A program made the position numbers and the translations under genes. A stretch of 6,043 nucleotides of DNA from an uncultured beta proteobacterium (lineage in GTDB: Bacteria; Pseudomonadota; Gammaproteobacteria; Burkholderiales; Burkholderiaceae_C): the NCBI GenBank assembly GCA_903928325.1, contig CAIYQF010000409.1, positions 1 to 6,043 on the forward strand, in the 5' to 3' direction. Of this stretch, positions 1-5,713 are shown piece after piece (the stretch's first letter is position 1; each line of letters begins with the position of its first letter). Below the pieces are notes generated by a model. That model saw nothing but the letters and a program-made list of their open reading frames with translations, made no database searches and had not been told where the DNA came from.

Positions 1-278
1 ATCTGCGCGCCGCCGTCGATGTTGTGCCGCGCTGCGTGCGCCATCAAAGCGGCGTCGGTGCCGGCGATCTGCACCGCGATCGGCCCCGGCTCGCCGTCGT
101 GATTGGCGCGCCGCAGGGTCTTGTCCGTGCGCCAAAGGTCCGGGCGTGAAGTGACCATCTCGCTCACCGCATAGCCCGCACCCAGGCGCTTGCACAGCTG
201 GCGAAAAGGCCGGTCCGTCACCCCCGCCATGGGCGCGACAAACAGGGAATTTGCCAAAGCAAATGGACCGATAAACAT
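1..278 (-). CDS. dusB: tRNA-dihydrouridine synthase B, N-terminal part (runs off left edge)
   Basis: This is the first 92 codons of a flavin-dependent enzyme that reduces specific uridines in the tRNA D-loop to dihydrouridine in the cytoplasm. The protein begins MFIGPFALAN and carries the FMN-binding start of the Dus TIM barrel, APMAGVTDRPFR (residues 15-26), then GAGYAVSEMV (33-42) and IAVQIAGTD (67-75). The last two match the DusB branch in my memory of the E. coli protein better than DusA or DusC. The catalytic cysteine region lies beyond the left edge, so activity cannot be judged here. The ATG at 278 fits the family start (M-x-I-G-x-x-x-L-x-N), but there is no purine-rich ribosome binding site. 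The upstream mRNA is a run of C-tracts instead. The gene is divergent from the yqaA-like gene. In many proteobacteria fis follows dusB, but that side is not visible. Family assignment is secure; the DusB subclass is likely. Confidence 0.9.
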   Translation of the reverse strand, partial: MFIGPFALANSLFVAPMAGVTDRPFRQLCKRLGAGYAVSEMVTSRPDLWRTDKTLRRANHDGEPGPIAVQIAGTDAALMAHAARHNIDGGAQ

Positions 279-282
279 GGAC

Positions 283-301
283 GGGCGGGAGGGGGTGGGG
301 G
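283..301 (+). other. Four-tract G-quadruplex motif between dusB and yqaA
   Basis: Four uninterrupted G-tracts of 3, 3, 5 and 5 bases are separated by single bases (C, A, T). This satisfies the usual G3+ N1-7 quadruplex pattern with the shortest possible loops. It ends five bases before the dusB start codon. The G-rich strand is the template strand for dusB, so the dusB 5' leader would be C-rich there. The motif is seen directly; folding and any regulatory role are inference. Confidence 0.6.
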
Positions 302-368
302 CAAGAGACGCCGTGTTTGGCGCCGGGGCTTTGTATTCTACCTGCCTAAAATTTCAGCAGATGGAAGC

Positions 369-372
369 AGGA
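369..372 (+). promoter_or_regulatory. Ribosome binding site of the yqaA-like gene
   Basis: AGGA lies five bases before the ATG at 378 and favours that start over the in-frame ATG at 420, which has no purine-rich stretch ahead of it. The site lies in the loop of a possible 6-7 bp hairpin (ATTTCA at 351-356 with TGAAAT at 374-379) and inside a six-codon reading frame, 361-381. Confidence 0.5.
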
Positions 373-377
373 TTGAA

Positions 378-896
378 ATGACCCACGTCGGTTTTCCCCT
401 TGCCTATACTGCCCCACCCATGGAACCCTTTGTGCAATCTGTTCTGACCCTGTTGGCCTTGCCTGAGTACGGACTGGTTACGGTGTTTGTGGTCGCTTTT
501 GTATCGGCCACCTTGCTGCCGCTGGGCTCAGAGCCCGCTGTGCTGGGCCTGATACAGCTCAACCCCGCAGGCTACTGGTCGGTCATTGCGGTGGCTACCG
601 TGGGCAACACCCTGGGCGGTGCGCTGGACTGGTGGATGGGCTATGGCGCCAAGCAGGTGGTGCGCCATGACAAACCGGGCTCCGTGAACGGGAGGGCACT
701 GGCCTGGCTGCAAAAGCTCGGCCCCAAAGCCTGCCTGCTCGCCTGGCTACCCATCGTAGGCGACCCGCTGTGCACCGTGGCGGGCTGGATCAAACTGCCG
801 TTTTGGCCTTGTGTGGGCTATATGCTGGTGGGCAAACTGCTGCGCTACGTGGCATTGACAGCGGCGTTTTTCAGCAGCATTCGCATGCTGCACTAA
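378..896 (+). CDS. yqaA: YqaA-like small membrane protein, DedA/VTT group
   Basis: This is a 172-residue inner-membrane protein resembling E. coli YqaA (about 142 residues). Shared signatures are SATLLPLGSEP (residues 43-53), VGNTLGGALDWWMG (75-88), AWLPIVGDPLCTVAGW (122-137) and GKLLRYVAL (152-160). The pattern of re-entrant hydrophobic segments and proline/glycine turns is typical of the VTT (SNARE-associated/DedA) family. Several members of the wider family move lipids such as undecaprenyl phosphate across membranes, but the job of YqaA proteins is not settled and I do not assign one. The start is uncertain. ATG 378 has an AGGA ribosome binding site, while the family-like N-terminus would begin at the ATG at 420 (MEPFVQSVL, 158 residues), where no such site is seen. 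The gene is divergent from dusB and convergent with the ccm operon, so it is probably its own transcription unit. Family is confident; start is about even. Confidence 0.85.
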   Translation: MTHVGFPLAYTAPPMEPFVQSVLTLLALPEYGLVTVFVVAFVSATLLPLGSEPAVLGLIQLNPAGYWSVIAVATVGNTLGGALDWWMGYGAKQVVRHDKPGSVNGRALAWLQKLGPKACLLAWLPIVGDPLCTVAGWIKLPFWPCVGYMLVGKLLRYVALTAAFFSSIRMLH

Positions 897-898
897 AC

Positions 899-922
899 GC
901 CCCCGGCGGGGCCCTTTAGGGC
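899..922. terminator. Possible shared terminator hairpin between yqaA and ccmI
   Basis: The convergent gap is only 19 bases long. GCCCC (899-903) pairs with GGGGC (908-912) around a CGGC loop. An overlapping GCCC/GGGC stem with a TTTA loop follows at 911-922 and contains the ccmI stop codon. Read on the minus strand, the first hairpin is followed by GTTT, only a short T-run. Read on the plus strand, it is followed by CCTTT. This could serve both genes weakly, but neither side has the long T-tract of a strong intrinsic terminator. Confidence 0.4.
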
Positions 923-2127
923 TTGACCGTGTCTTTGATTTCCAGCGCAATACCGTGCGTGCCCAACGCCACCGGAGCGCTCAGGCCACTGAGATCGCCG
1001 GGCTGCGGTATGGCGTCACCGCTTTTGCTGATACGCGCACCCACCACCACCTGCGCGGCCGACGACAAACGCGCCGCTGGGGACATGGATTTGCTGTCGT
1101 CCAGAGTAAACGCGTAGGGCAGGTCCTTGACCTGCTTGCGCTCAGCGGCAAGGGGCATGCGGCTATCGGCTGGGCGGGCAAAAATAAACACCGTGTCCGT
1201 CGGGCTGACCTGGGCGCGCAGCGCAGCAGACAAGGTGACCGTGCCGCTGACCGAGGCGCTGGCAGCGCTGGGTTTGGCCGATGCCCCGGCGCTTGAAGCA
1301 GTCGGCGCTGTGGGTGGGGGGGCTGACAAGGGCCCCGAAGTACCTGCGCGTTCTGGTTCGGGTGCGGGTGCACCCGTGGCCAGGCTGCGGGCTTCTTGCA
1401 GGCTAGCGACTACGCGCTGCACCAGGGCATTTTCGGGGGGGCCGATTCTTTCCACCTGGGCCCAGTAGCGCACGGCCAAGGCGTAGTCCTTGCGGACAAA
1501 GGCGTCGGTTCCGGCCAACGCCAGGCCCTTGAGGCTATTGGGGTCGAGCTTGAGCGCGCGCTGGATCAAGGCCATGGGCTCGCCGGTGAGCGTGTGCTGA
1601 TTTTTGACCGCCAGGGCGTCGGCGTAGTCCACCAGCAGCGAGGCGTCATCTTTGCGCAAAGCCAGCGCGCGGGTGTAGGCCTTGAGCGCGTCTTCGTTGC
1701 GATCCATGACGCTGTAGGACCGCGCCAGCATCGCCCAGCCTTCGCCGTCCTCGGGGTTTTGCTTGAGCCGCTCGGCTAGCTTGTCCACCATGGCCACGAT
1801 TTGCGCCGAGCTGCCCGCTTGCCCGGCGTCGTCACCGACCGCGGCATCGTCCCGCCCGGCAGCACCCGTGTACCAGTAGCCGGCACCCGCCACCAGCACG
1901 ATGGCCAGGGCCAAGGCTGCGAGCAAGCGCATCGGCGTTTTGCCCGGCACCGTGCCGGCGCCCGCCGCAGGCGCGTCGTGCAGCAGCAAGTCGAGCAGAC
2001 GGCGCTCCAGGGCTGCGGTTTCATGGTCGAGCTGGGTTTGCGTGAGAGCACCCTGCTCGTGGCGCTCTTGCAACTGCGCGAGCTGGCGCTTGAAAGGGGA
2101 AACAAGGGGGTGCAAAGAATTCGCCAT
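916..2127 (-). CDS. ccmI: c-type cytochrome biogenesis protein CcmI (CycH), TPR apocytochrome chaperone
   Basis: This 403-residue membrane-anchored chaperone binds apocytochrome c and presents it to the CcmF/CcmH heme ligation complex. In order: a charged, probably coiled-coil segment (residues 12-48, including RQLAQLQERHEQGALTQ), one membrane helix (about 66-84), and tetratricopeptide repeats (about 110-245, with AERLKQNPEDGEGWAMLARS and YTRALALRKDDASLLVDYAD). A Pro/Ala/Ser-rich linker (about 251-293) follows, then the conserved C-terminal periplasmic domain (294-403) with VSPTDTVFIFARP, QVKDLPYAFTLDDS, VVVGARISKSG and AIPQPGDLSG. Canonical CcmI begins with an extra membrane helix before the coiled-coil; here it is absent. 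There is no room for one, because the stop codon of ccmH lies only 9 bases upstream of this ATG. The ribosome binding site is weak (TTGAG). It is the last gene of the operon. Identity is secure from the TPRs, C-terminal domain and position. Confidence 0.93.
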   Translation of the reverse strand: MANSLHPLVSPFKRQLAQLQERHEQGALTQTQLDHETAALERRLLDLLLHDAPAAGAGTVPGKTPMRLLAALALAIVLVAGAGYWYTGAAGRDDAAVGDDAGQAGSSAQIVAMVDKLAERLKQNPEDGEGWAMLARSYSVMDRNEDALKAYTRALALRKDDASLLVDYADALAVKNQHTLTGEPMALIQRALKLDPNSLKGLALAGTDAFVRKDYALAVRYWAQVERIGPPENALVQRVVASLQEARSLATGAPAPEPERAGTSGPLSAPPPTAPTASSAGASAKPSAASASVSGTVTLSAALRAQVSPTDTVFIFARPADSRMPLAAERKQVKDLPYAFTLDDSKSMSPAARLSSAAQVVVGARISKSGDAIPQPGDLSGLSAPVALGTHGIALEIKDTVKP

Positions 2128-2136
2128 GGCTCAATT

Positions 2137-2610
2137 TTAAAAAATAGGGTGGTCCGGGGCCGCGTTCGGCTCCTCAGGCTCAAACTGGTCGGCCGCCATG
2201 CGGCTGCGACGACGCAGCACGACAAACAGCGAGCCCAGACCGATCAGCACCATGGCCGCCGGGCCCAGCCACAGCAGGGCGGTGATCGCCTTGAATGGTG
2301 GGCGGTACAGCACAAAGTCGCCGTAGCGCGCGGTCAGGTAGTCGGTGATCTGCTGGTCGGTCTTGCCCGCTTGCAGCATCTCGCGCACCTGGCCTCGCAG
2401 GTCCACGGCCAGTTCGGCGTGCGAGTCGGCAATCGTTTGGTTTTGGCACACCAGGCAGCGCAACTCGCTGGCAATCGCCATCATGCGGGCTTCGAGCGCG
2501 GGGTCGTCTACCGCCGGGGCCGCCTCATTGGCCCAGGCGACGCCGATGCAACAGGCCAAAAGAACAGGCAAAACACCCGCCAAGAACAGACTCGATACGC
2601 GCTTAGCCAT
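2137..2610 (-). CDS. ccmH: Cytochrome c maturation protein CcmH (thiol-reducing subunit of heme ligation)
   Basis: This 157-residue protein belongs to the CcmH/CycL/Ccl2 family. It reduces or resolves the thiols of the apocytochrome CXXCH motif in the periplasm and works with CcmG, CcmF and CcmI. It has a signal peptide (residues 1-27, likely cut after AWA), then the diagnostic LRCLVCQNQ motif (50-58; redox cysteines C52 and C55). A helical domain follows with DLRGQVREML and YLTARYGDFVLYRPP, then one membrane helix (about 108-132) and a short charged cytoplasmic tail. It is the short form with no fused CcmI part, which fits a separate ccmI next door. Its ATG overlaps the end of ccmG by 8 bases (ATGGCTAA), with an AAGGAAG ribosome binding site four bases ahead inside ccmG, which suggests translational coupling. 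Its end sits in an A/T-rich patch with a run of six T on the coding strand. Confidence 0.96.
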   Translation of the reverse strand: MAKRVSSLFLAGVLPVLLACCIGVAWANEAAPAVDDPALEARMMAIASELRCLVCQNQTIADSHAELAVDLRGQVREMLQAGKTDQQITDYLTARYGDFVLYRPPFKAITALLWLGPAAMVLIGLGSLFVVLRRRSRMAADQFEPEEPNAAPDHPIF

Positions 2611-3133
2611 TGAGCTTCCTTACCAAAGGTTCGATTTGCGTGCGAATCACCTCCGGCGTGACCGGGCCGATGTGCTTGAAACGCACCACGCCCTGGCGGT
2701 CGATGATGAAGGTCTCGGGAACGCCATAGACGCCATAGTCAATGCCCACCCGGCCATCCAGGTCCGACAGCGATGCGGTGTAGGGGTTGCCAAAGTCGGC
2801 CAGCCATTTCAGACCGGCGCTGCGCTGGTCTTTGTAGTTCAGGCCGTAAATCGGCAGCAGCTTCGCCTTAGAAAACTCCACCAGCAGCGGATGCTCTTCA
2901 CGGCACGCCACGCACCACGAAGCCCATACGTTGAGCATCCACACCTGGCCCAGCAAGTCATCGCGGGCGATTTTTTGCTCTGGCTGGTCCAAACGCATGA
3001 GCGCAAAGGCGGGTGCGGGCTTTCCAATCAGGGGCGAGGGCACTTCCTTGGGGTCCAGGTGCAATCCGGCGCCCAAAAACAGCACCAGTACCAAAAAGAT
3101 GCCCATGGGTAGCAAAAACTTCAGGTATTTCAT
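2603..3133 (-). CDS. ccmG: Thiol:disulfide interchange protein CcmG (DsbE)
   Basis: This 176-residue membrane-anchored thioredoxin-like protein faces the periplasm. It receives electrons from DsbD/CcdA and reduces the CcmH or apocytochrome disulfide before heme attachment. An N-terminal membrane anchor (about residues 5-23) is followed by the thioredoxin fold. That fold includes LIGKPAPAF (35-43), the active site WCVAC (73-77, cysteines C74 and C77), GLNYKD (97-102) and GVYGVPETFIID (134-145), which carries the expected cis-proline P139 and glutamate E140. The start at 3133 is chosen over an in-frame ATG at 3217, which lies deep in ccmF. It gives a normal signal-anchor, has GGAG seven bases ahead (3141-3144), and its ATG overlaps the ccmF stop as ATGA. 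Length matches the family (E. coli 185). The CVAC pair differs from the enterobacterial CPTC but keeps both cysteines. Confidence 0.96.
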   Translation of the reverse strand: MKYLKFLLPMGIFLVLVLFLGAGLHLDPKEVPSPLIGKPAPAFALMRLDQPEQKIARDDLLGQVWMLNVWASWCVACREEHPLLVEFSKAKLLPIYGLNYKDQRSAGLKWLADFGNPYTASLSDLDGRVGIDYGVYGVPETFIIDRQGVVRFKHIGPVTPEVIRTQIEPLVRKLNG

Positions 3134-5088
3134 ACCACAGCTCCGGTTTTGCGGCGGTAGCGCCGGTCGGTCACCGCCAGCCAGCCGCCCAGCGCCATGA
3201 GCAGGCAGCCGCCCCAAATCCAGTCAATGAAAGGCTTGACGTAGACGCGCACGATCCAGGCGCCGCCTTCGACTTCCTCGCCCAGCGAGACATACAGGTC
3301 GCGCGCAATGCCAACGTCAATGGATGCCTCGGTCATCGGGTTTTGTTGCACACGGTAGACGCGCTTTTCCGGGCGCATCTCCAGCACCGCACCGCCCTCG
3401 CGCACCACCTGCATCTGGCCTTGCATGGCGACGTAATTGGGGCCTTGCAGCTCTTTGACGCCACCAAAGGTGAATGTGTAGCCGCGCACCGTGGTGGTGT
3501 CGCCCACGGCCATCTTGACGTCGCGCTCGACCTCATAACTCTTGACCATCACCACACCAAAGCAAAACGCGGCAATACCCAGGTGCGCCACCATCATGCC
3601 CACCAAAGAGCGCGGAATGTGGCGTGCTTTGCCATAGGCGTGCGACCAATGGCTGCCCGCCGGGTGCACCCGCTCCCATAGGTCCGTGGCCACCGATGCC
3701 GCCACCCAGAACGCCATCACCAAGCCTAAGGTGGAGACCGGCCGCACTTCACCAGCGAGGGCACCCACGCCCAGCGCGGCCAGCACCGCCACTGCCGCAG
3801 CCCAGCGCAGGCGCAGCGCAAGCGAGGGCAAATCGGTCTCTTTCCAGCGCGCCAAAGGGCCCACGCCCATCAAAAACACGGTGGGCGCCATCAGCGGCAT
3901 GAACACCGCATCGAAATACGGTGGACCGACCGAAATTTTGCCCAGCCCCAGAGCGTCGAGCAGCAGCGGGTACAAGGTGCCGAGTAAGACCGCACACGCC
4001 GCCACCAGCAAGAGCACGTTGTTGCCCAAAAGTGCCGACTCCTTGGACCACAGCGCAAAGCGCTTGCCCAAACCCACGGTAGGCGCGCGCCAGGCGTACA
4101 GGGCGAAGGACGCACCAACCACCACGGTCAAAAACGCCAGAATGAACAAACCCCGACGCGGGTCGGTGGCAAACGCGTGCACCGACGACAAAACCCCCGA
4201 GCGCACAAGAAACGTACCCAGAAGCGAGAAGGAAAACGCAAGAATCGCCAGCAGCACGGTCCAGGACTTGAAGCTGTTGCGCTTTTCCGTCACCGCCAGG
4301 GAGTGGATCAGCGCGGTGCCCAAAAGCCATGGCATAAGCGAGGCGTTTTCCACCGGGTCCCAAAACCACCAGCCGCCCCAGCCCAGTTCGTAGTACGCCC
4401 AGGAACTGCCCAAGGCAATGCCAACGGTCAAAAACATCCAGGCCACCGTGGTCCAGGGCCGCGTCCAGCGCGCCCAGGTGCTATCCAGGTTGCCGCCCAA
4501 GAGCGCGGCAATGGCAAAGGCAAAAGCCACCGAGAAGCCCACATAACCCATGTACAGCATGGGCGGGTGAATCACCATGCCGGGGTCTTGCAGCAAGGGG
4601 TTGAGGTCGCGCCCGTCGGGCGGCGCTGGGAACAAGCGGTCAAACGGGTTGGAGGTGAGCAGCATAAAAAGCAAAAAGCCAACACTGACTAAGCCCATCA
4701 CCGCCAAAATGCGCGCCACGACGGCCTCGGGCAAATGGCGGCTAAAAGCGGCCACCGCCACCATCCAAAGGGACAGCATTTGCACCCACAGCAGCAGCGA
4801 GCCCTCGTGCCCACCCCACACGCCGGCAATGCGGTACTGCAAGGGCAGCGCGGTATTGCTGTTGGACGCCACGTACAGCACCGAAAAATCGTGCCGCACA
4901 AACGACGCCACCAGGCAGGCAAAGGCCACCACTACCAGTACAAACAGCGTGTAGGCACCCAAGCGGGCTAAAGCCATCCAGTCGCTGCGTCCGGTGGCTG
5001 CGCCGGCCATGGGCACCACGCCCAGCGCCAGCGCCACACCCAGGGCCAGCCACAGAGCGAAGTGGCCAATTTCAGGAATCAAAGTCAT
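3130..5088 (-). CDS. ccmF: Heme lyase CcmF, holocytochrome c synthetase subunit
   Basis: This 652-residue polytopic inner-membrane protein (E. coli about 647) takes heme from holo-CcmE and joins it covalently to apocytochrome c. I count about 15 hydrophobic segments. The tryptophan-rich WWD heme-handling domain is at 235-250 (LGWGGWWFWDPVENAS). The four histidines known to matter in the family are present: periplasmic H174 (MVIHPPMLY) and H304 (SSVHAFATDP), and membrane H262 (ALIHSLAVTEKR) and H502 (MMVAHLGIAAF). Other family blocks are GVWGGHEGSLLLWV (89-102) and LLTSNPFDRLFP (143-154). A large periplasmic loop (about 517-618) precedes the last helix. The ATG at 5088 overlaps the ccmE stop as ATGA, and no ribosome binding site is visible ahead of it (the upstream mRNA reads GGTACCCGCGCA), so it probably relies on reinitiation after ccmE. 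The reading frame is complete. Confidence 0.98.
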   Translation of the reverse strand: MTLIPEIGHFALWLALGVALALGVVPMAGAATGRSDWMALARLGAYTLFVLVVVAFACLVASFVRHDFSVLYVASNSNTALPLQYRIAGVWGGHEGSLLLWVQMLSLWMVAVAAFSRHLPEAVVARILAVMGLVSVGFLLFMLLTSNPFDRLFPAPPDGRDLNPLLQDPGMVIHPPMLYMGYVGFSVAFAFAIAALLGGNLDSTWARWTRPWTTVAWMFLTVGIALGSSWAYYELGWGGWWFWDPVENASLMPWLLGTALIHSLAVTEKRNSFKSWTVLLAILAFSFSLLGTFLVRSGVLSSVHAFATDPRRGLFILAFLTVVVGASFALYAWRAPTVGLGKRFALWSKESALLGNNVLLLVAACAVLLGTLYPLLLDALGLGKISVGPPYFDAVFMPLMAPTVFLMGVGPLARWKETDLPSLALRLRWAAAVAVLAALGVGALAGEVRPVSTLGLVMAFWVAASVATDLWERVHPAGSHWSHAYGKARHIPRSLVGMMVAHLGIAAFCFGVVMVKSYEVERDVKMAVGDTTTVRGYTFTFGGVKELQGPNYVAMQGQMQVVREGGAVLEMRPEKRVYRVQQNPMTEASIDVGIARDLYVSLGEEVEGGAWIVRVYVKPFIDWIWGGCLLMALGGWLAVTDRRYRRKTGAVV

Positions 5089-5540
5089 TGCGCGGGTACC
5101 AAAGTTGCTGCCGCCTTTGCGTTGGCGGCGGCAGCGTTTTTCAAAGCCTGGGCCGCCTCGGGCGGCATGTAGTTCTCATCGTGCTTGGCCAGCACTTCTT
5201 TGGCCTGGAACACGCCGTTTTCCAGCTGCCCTTGGGCCACCACGCCTTTGCCTTCCTTGAACAGGTCGGGCAAGATGCCCGCAAACTGCACCGGTACCGT
5301 TTTGGCGGTGTCGGTCACCTCGAAGCGCACGTTCACGCCGTCGCGCTTGACGCTGCCAGTCACCACCAGACCACCGAGGCGGAAGGTGCGCCCGTTGGGC
5401 ACCTCTTTGGCGTCGATTTGGGTGGGTGTGTAAAAAAACACCAGATTGCTCTGAAAGGCATTGAGCACCAGCGCCGTGGCCGCGCCGACCACGGCGACGA
5501 TTCCCAGTGCGATGGCCATGCGTTTGCGCCGTGGCGTCAT
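5085..5540 (-). CDS. ccmE: Heme chaperone CcmE
   Basis: This 151-residue periplasmic heme chaperone has one N-terminal membrane anchor (about residues 8-29, after the basic MTPRRKR). An OB-fold beta-barrel follows (about 31-115), with FYTPTQI, RLGGLVVTGSV, VPVQFAGILPDLFKEGKGVV and FQAKEVLAKHDENY. The heme is bound covalently by H120, with Y124 as axial ligand, in the HXXXY motif HDENY, followed by the usual MPPE. The C-terminal tail is alanine-rich and probably flexible. The start at 5540 overlaps the ccmD stop as ATGA, and a modest AGGG lies four bases ahead inside ccmD. CcmC loads it with heme and CcmF unloads it, and both are encoded alongside. Confidence 0.97.
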   Translation of the reverse strand: MTPRRKRMAIALGIVAVVGAATALVLNAFQSNLVFFYTPTQIDAKEVPNGRTFRLGGLVVTGSVKRDGVNVRFEVTDTAKTVPVQFAGILPDLFKEGKGVVAQGQLENGVFQAKEVLAKHDENYMPPEAAQALKNAAAANAKAAATLVPAQ

Positions 5541-5713
5541 AGGTCCCTGTCCTCTTCAAGTTGTTCATGCACCTGCTGCAAAGCCTGCAGGTGCCGATGT
5601 GCGGCGGCGCGCACTTCCAGCAGCAGCCCCAGCGCCACCACGGCGTAGGAGCCCCACACATACAGGCCGTAGCCGCCCATGGCCCAAAAATCGCCCCAGT
5701 TGGCCCAGATCAT
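5537..5713 (-). CDS. ccmD: Small heme exporter subunit CcmD
   Basis: This 58-residue single-pass membrane protein is needed to release holo-CcmE from the CcmABCD complex and stabilises the CcmC-CcmE interaction. The family hallmark FWAMGGYGLYVWGSY (residues 9-23) leads into the membrane helix (about 14-33). A charged, probably helical cytoplasmic tail follows (RAAAHRHLQALQQVHEQLEE). A longer in-frame reading from 5908 is rejected because it overlaps ccmC for nearly 200 bases. The start at 5713 has an almost perfect ribosome binding site and overlaps the ccmC stop as ATGA. Length is typical for these very small proteins. Confidence 0.95.
   Translation of the reverse strand: MIWANWGDFWAMGGYGLYVWGSYAVVALGLLLEVRAAAHRHLQALQQVHEQLEEDRDL

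Noticed and set aside
311..352. Sigma-70 promoter for yqaA
   Set aside because: TATTCT (334-339) and TAAAAT (347-352) resemble -10 boxes, but neither has a reasonable -35 box at the right spacing.
190..360. Plus-strand frame running from inside dusB towards yqaA
   Set aside because: It is antisense to conserved dusB codons and resembles nothing known. Only its last six codons after the ATG at 361 were kept as a possible leader.
2131..2165. Intrinsic terminator between ccmH and ccmI
   Set aside because: A T6 run is present, but no convincing G/C stem precedes it on the minus strand.
2527..2610. Lipoprotein signal in CcmH (LLAC at residues 17-20)
   Set aside because: Leucine before the alanine is a poor lipobox, and a normal signal peptidase I site (AWA, residues 25-27) follows.
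1801..2613. Plus-strand open frame of 270 codons opposite ccmI and ccmH
   Set aside because: It is rich in Arg, His and Gln with no recognisable domain and lies fully antisense to two well-supported genes. Long antisense frames are common in GC-rich coding DNA.
3134..3217. Longer N-terminus for ccmG starting at 3217
   Set aside because: It would add 28 arginine/proline-rich residues ahead of a normal signal-anchor and overlap ccmF. The ATG at 3133 has a ribosome binding site and ATGA overlap.
3686..4393. Plus-strand open frame of 235 codons opposite ccmF
   Set aside because: Low-complexity Lys/Thr/Ser/Pro composition, no family resemblance, and opposite a ccmF with all its key residues.
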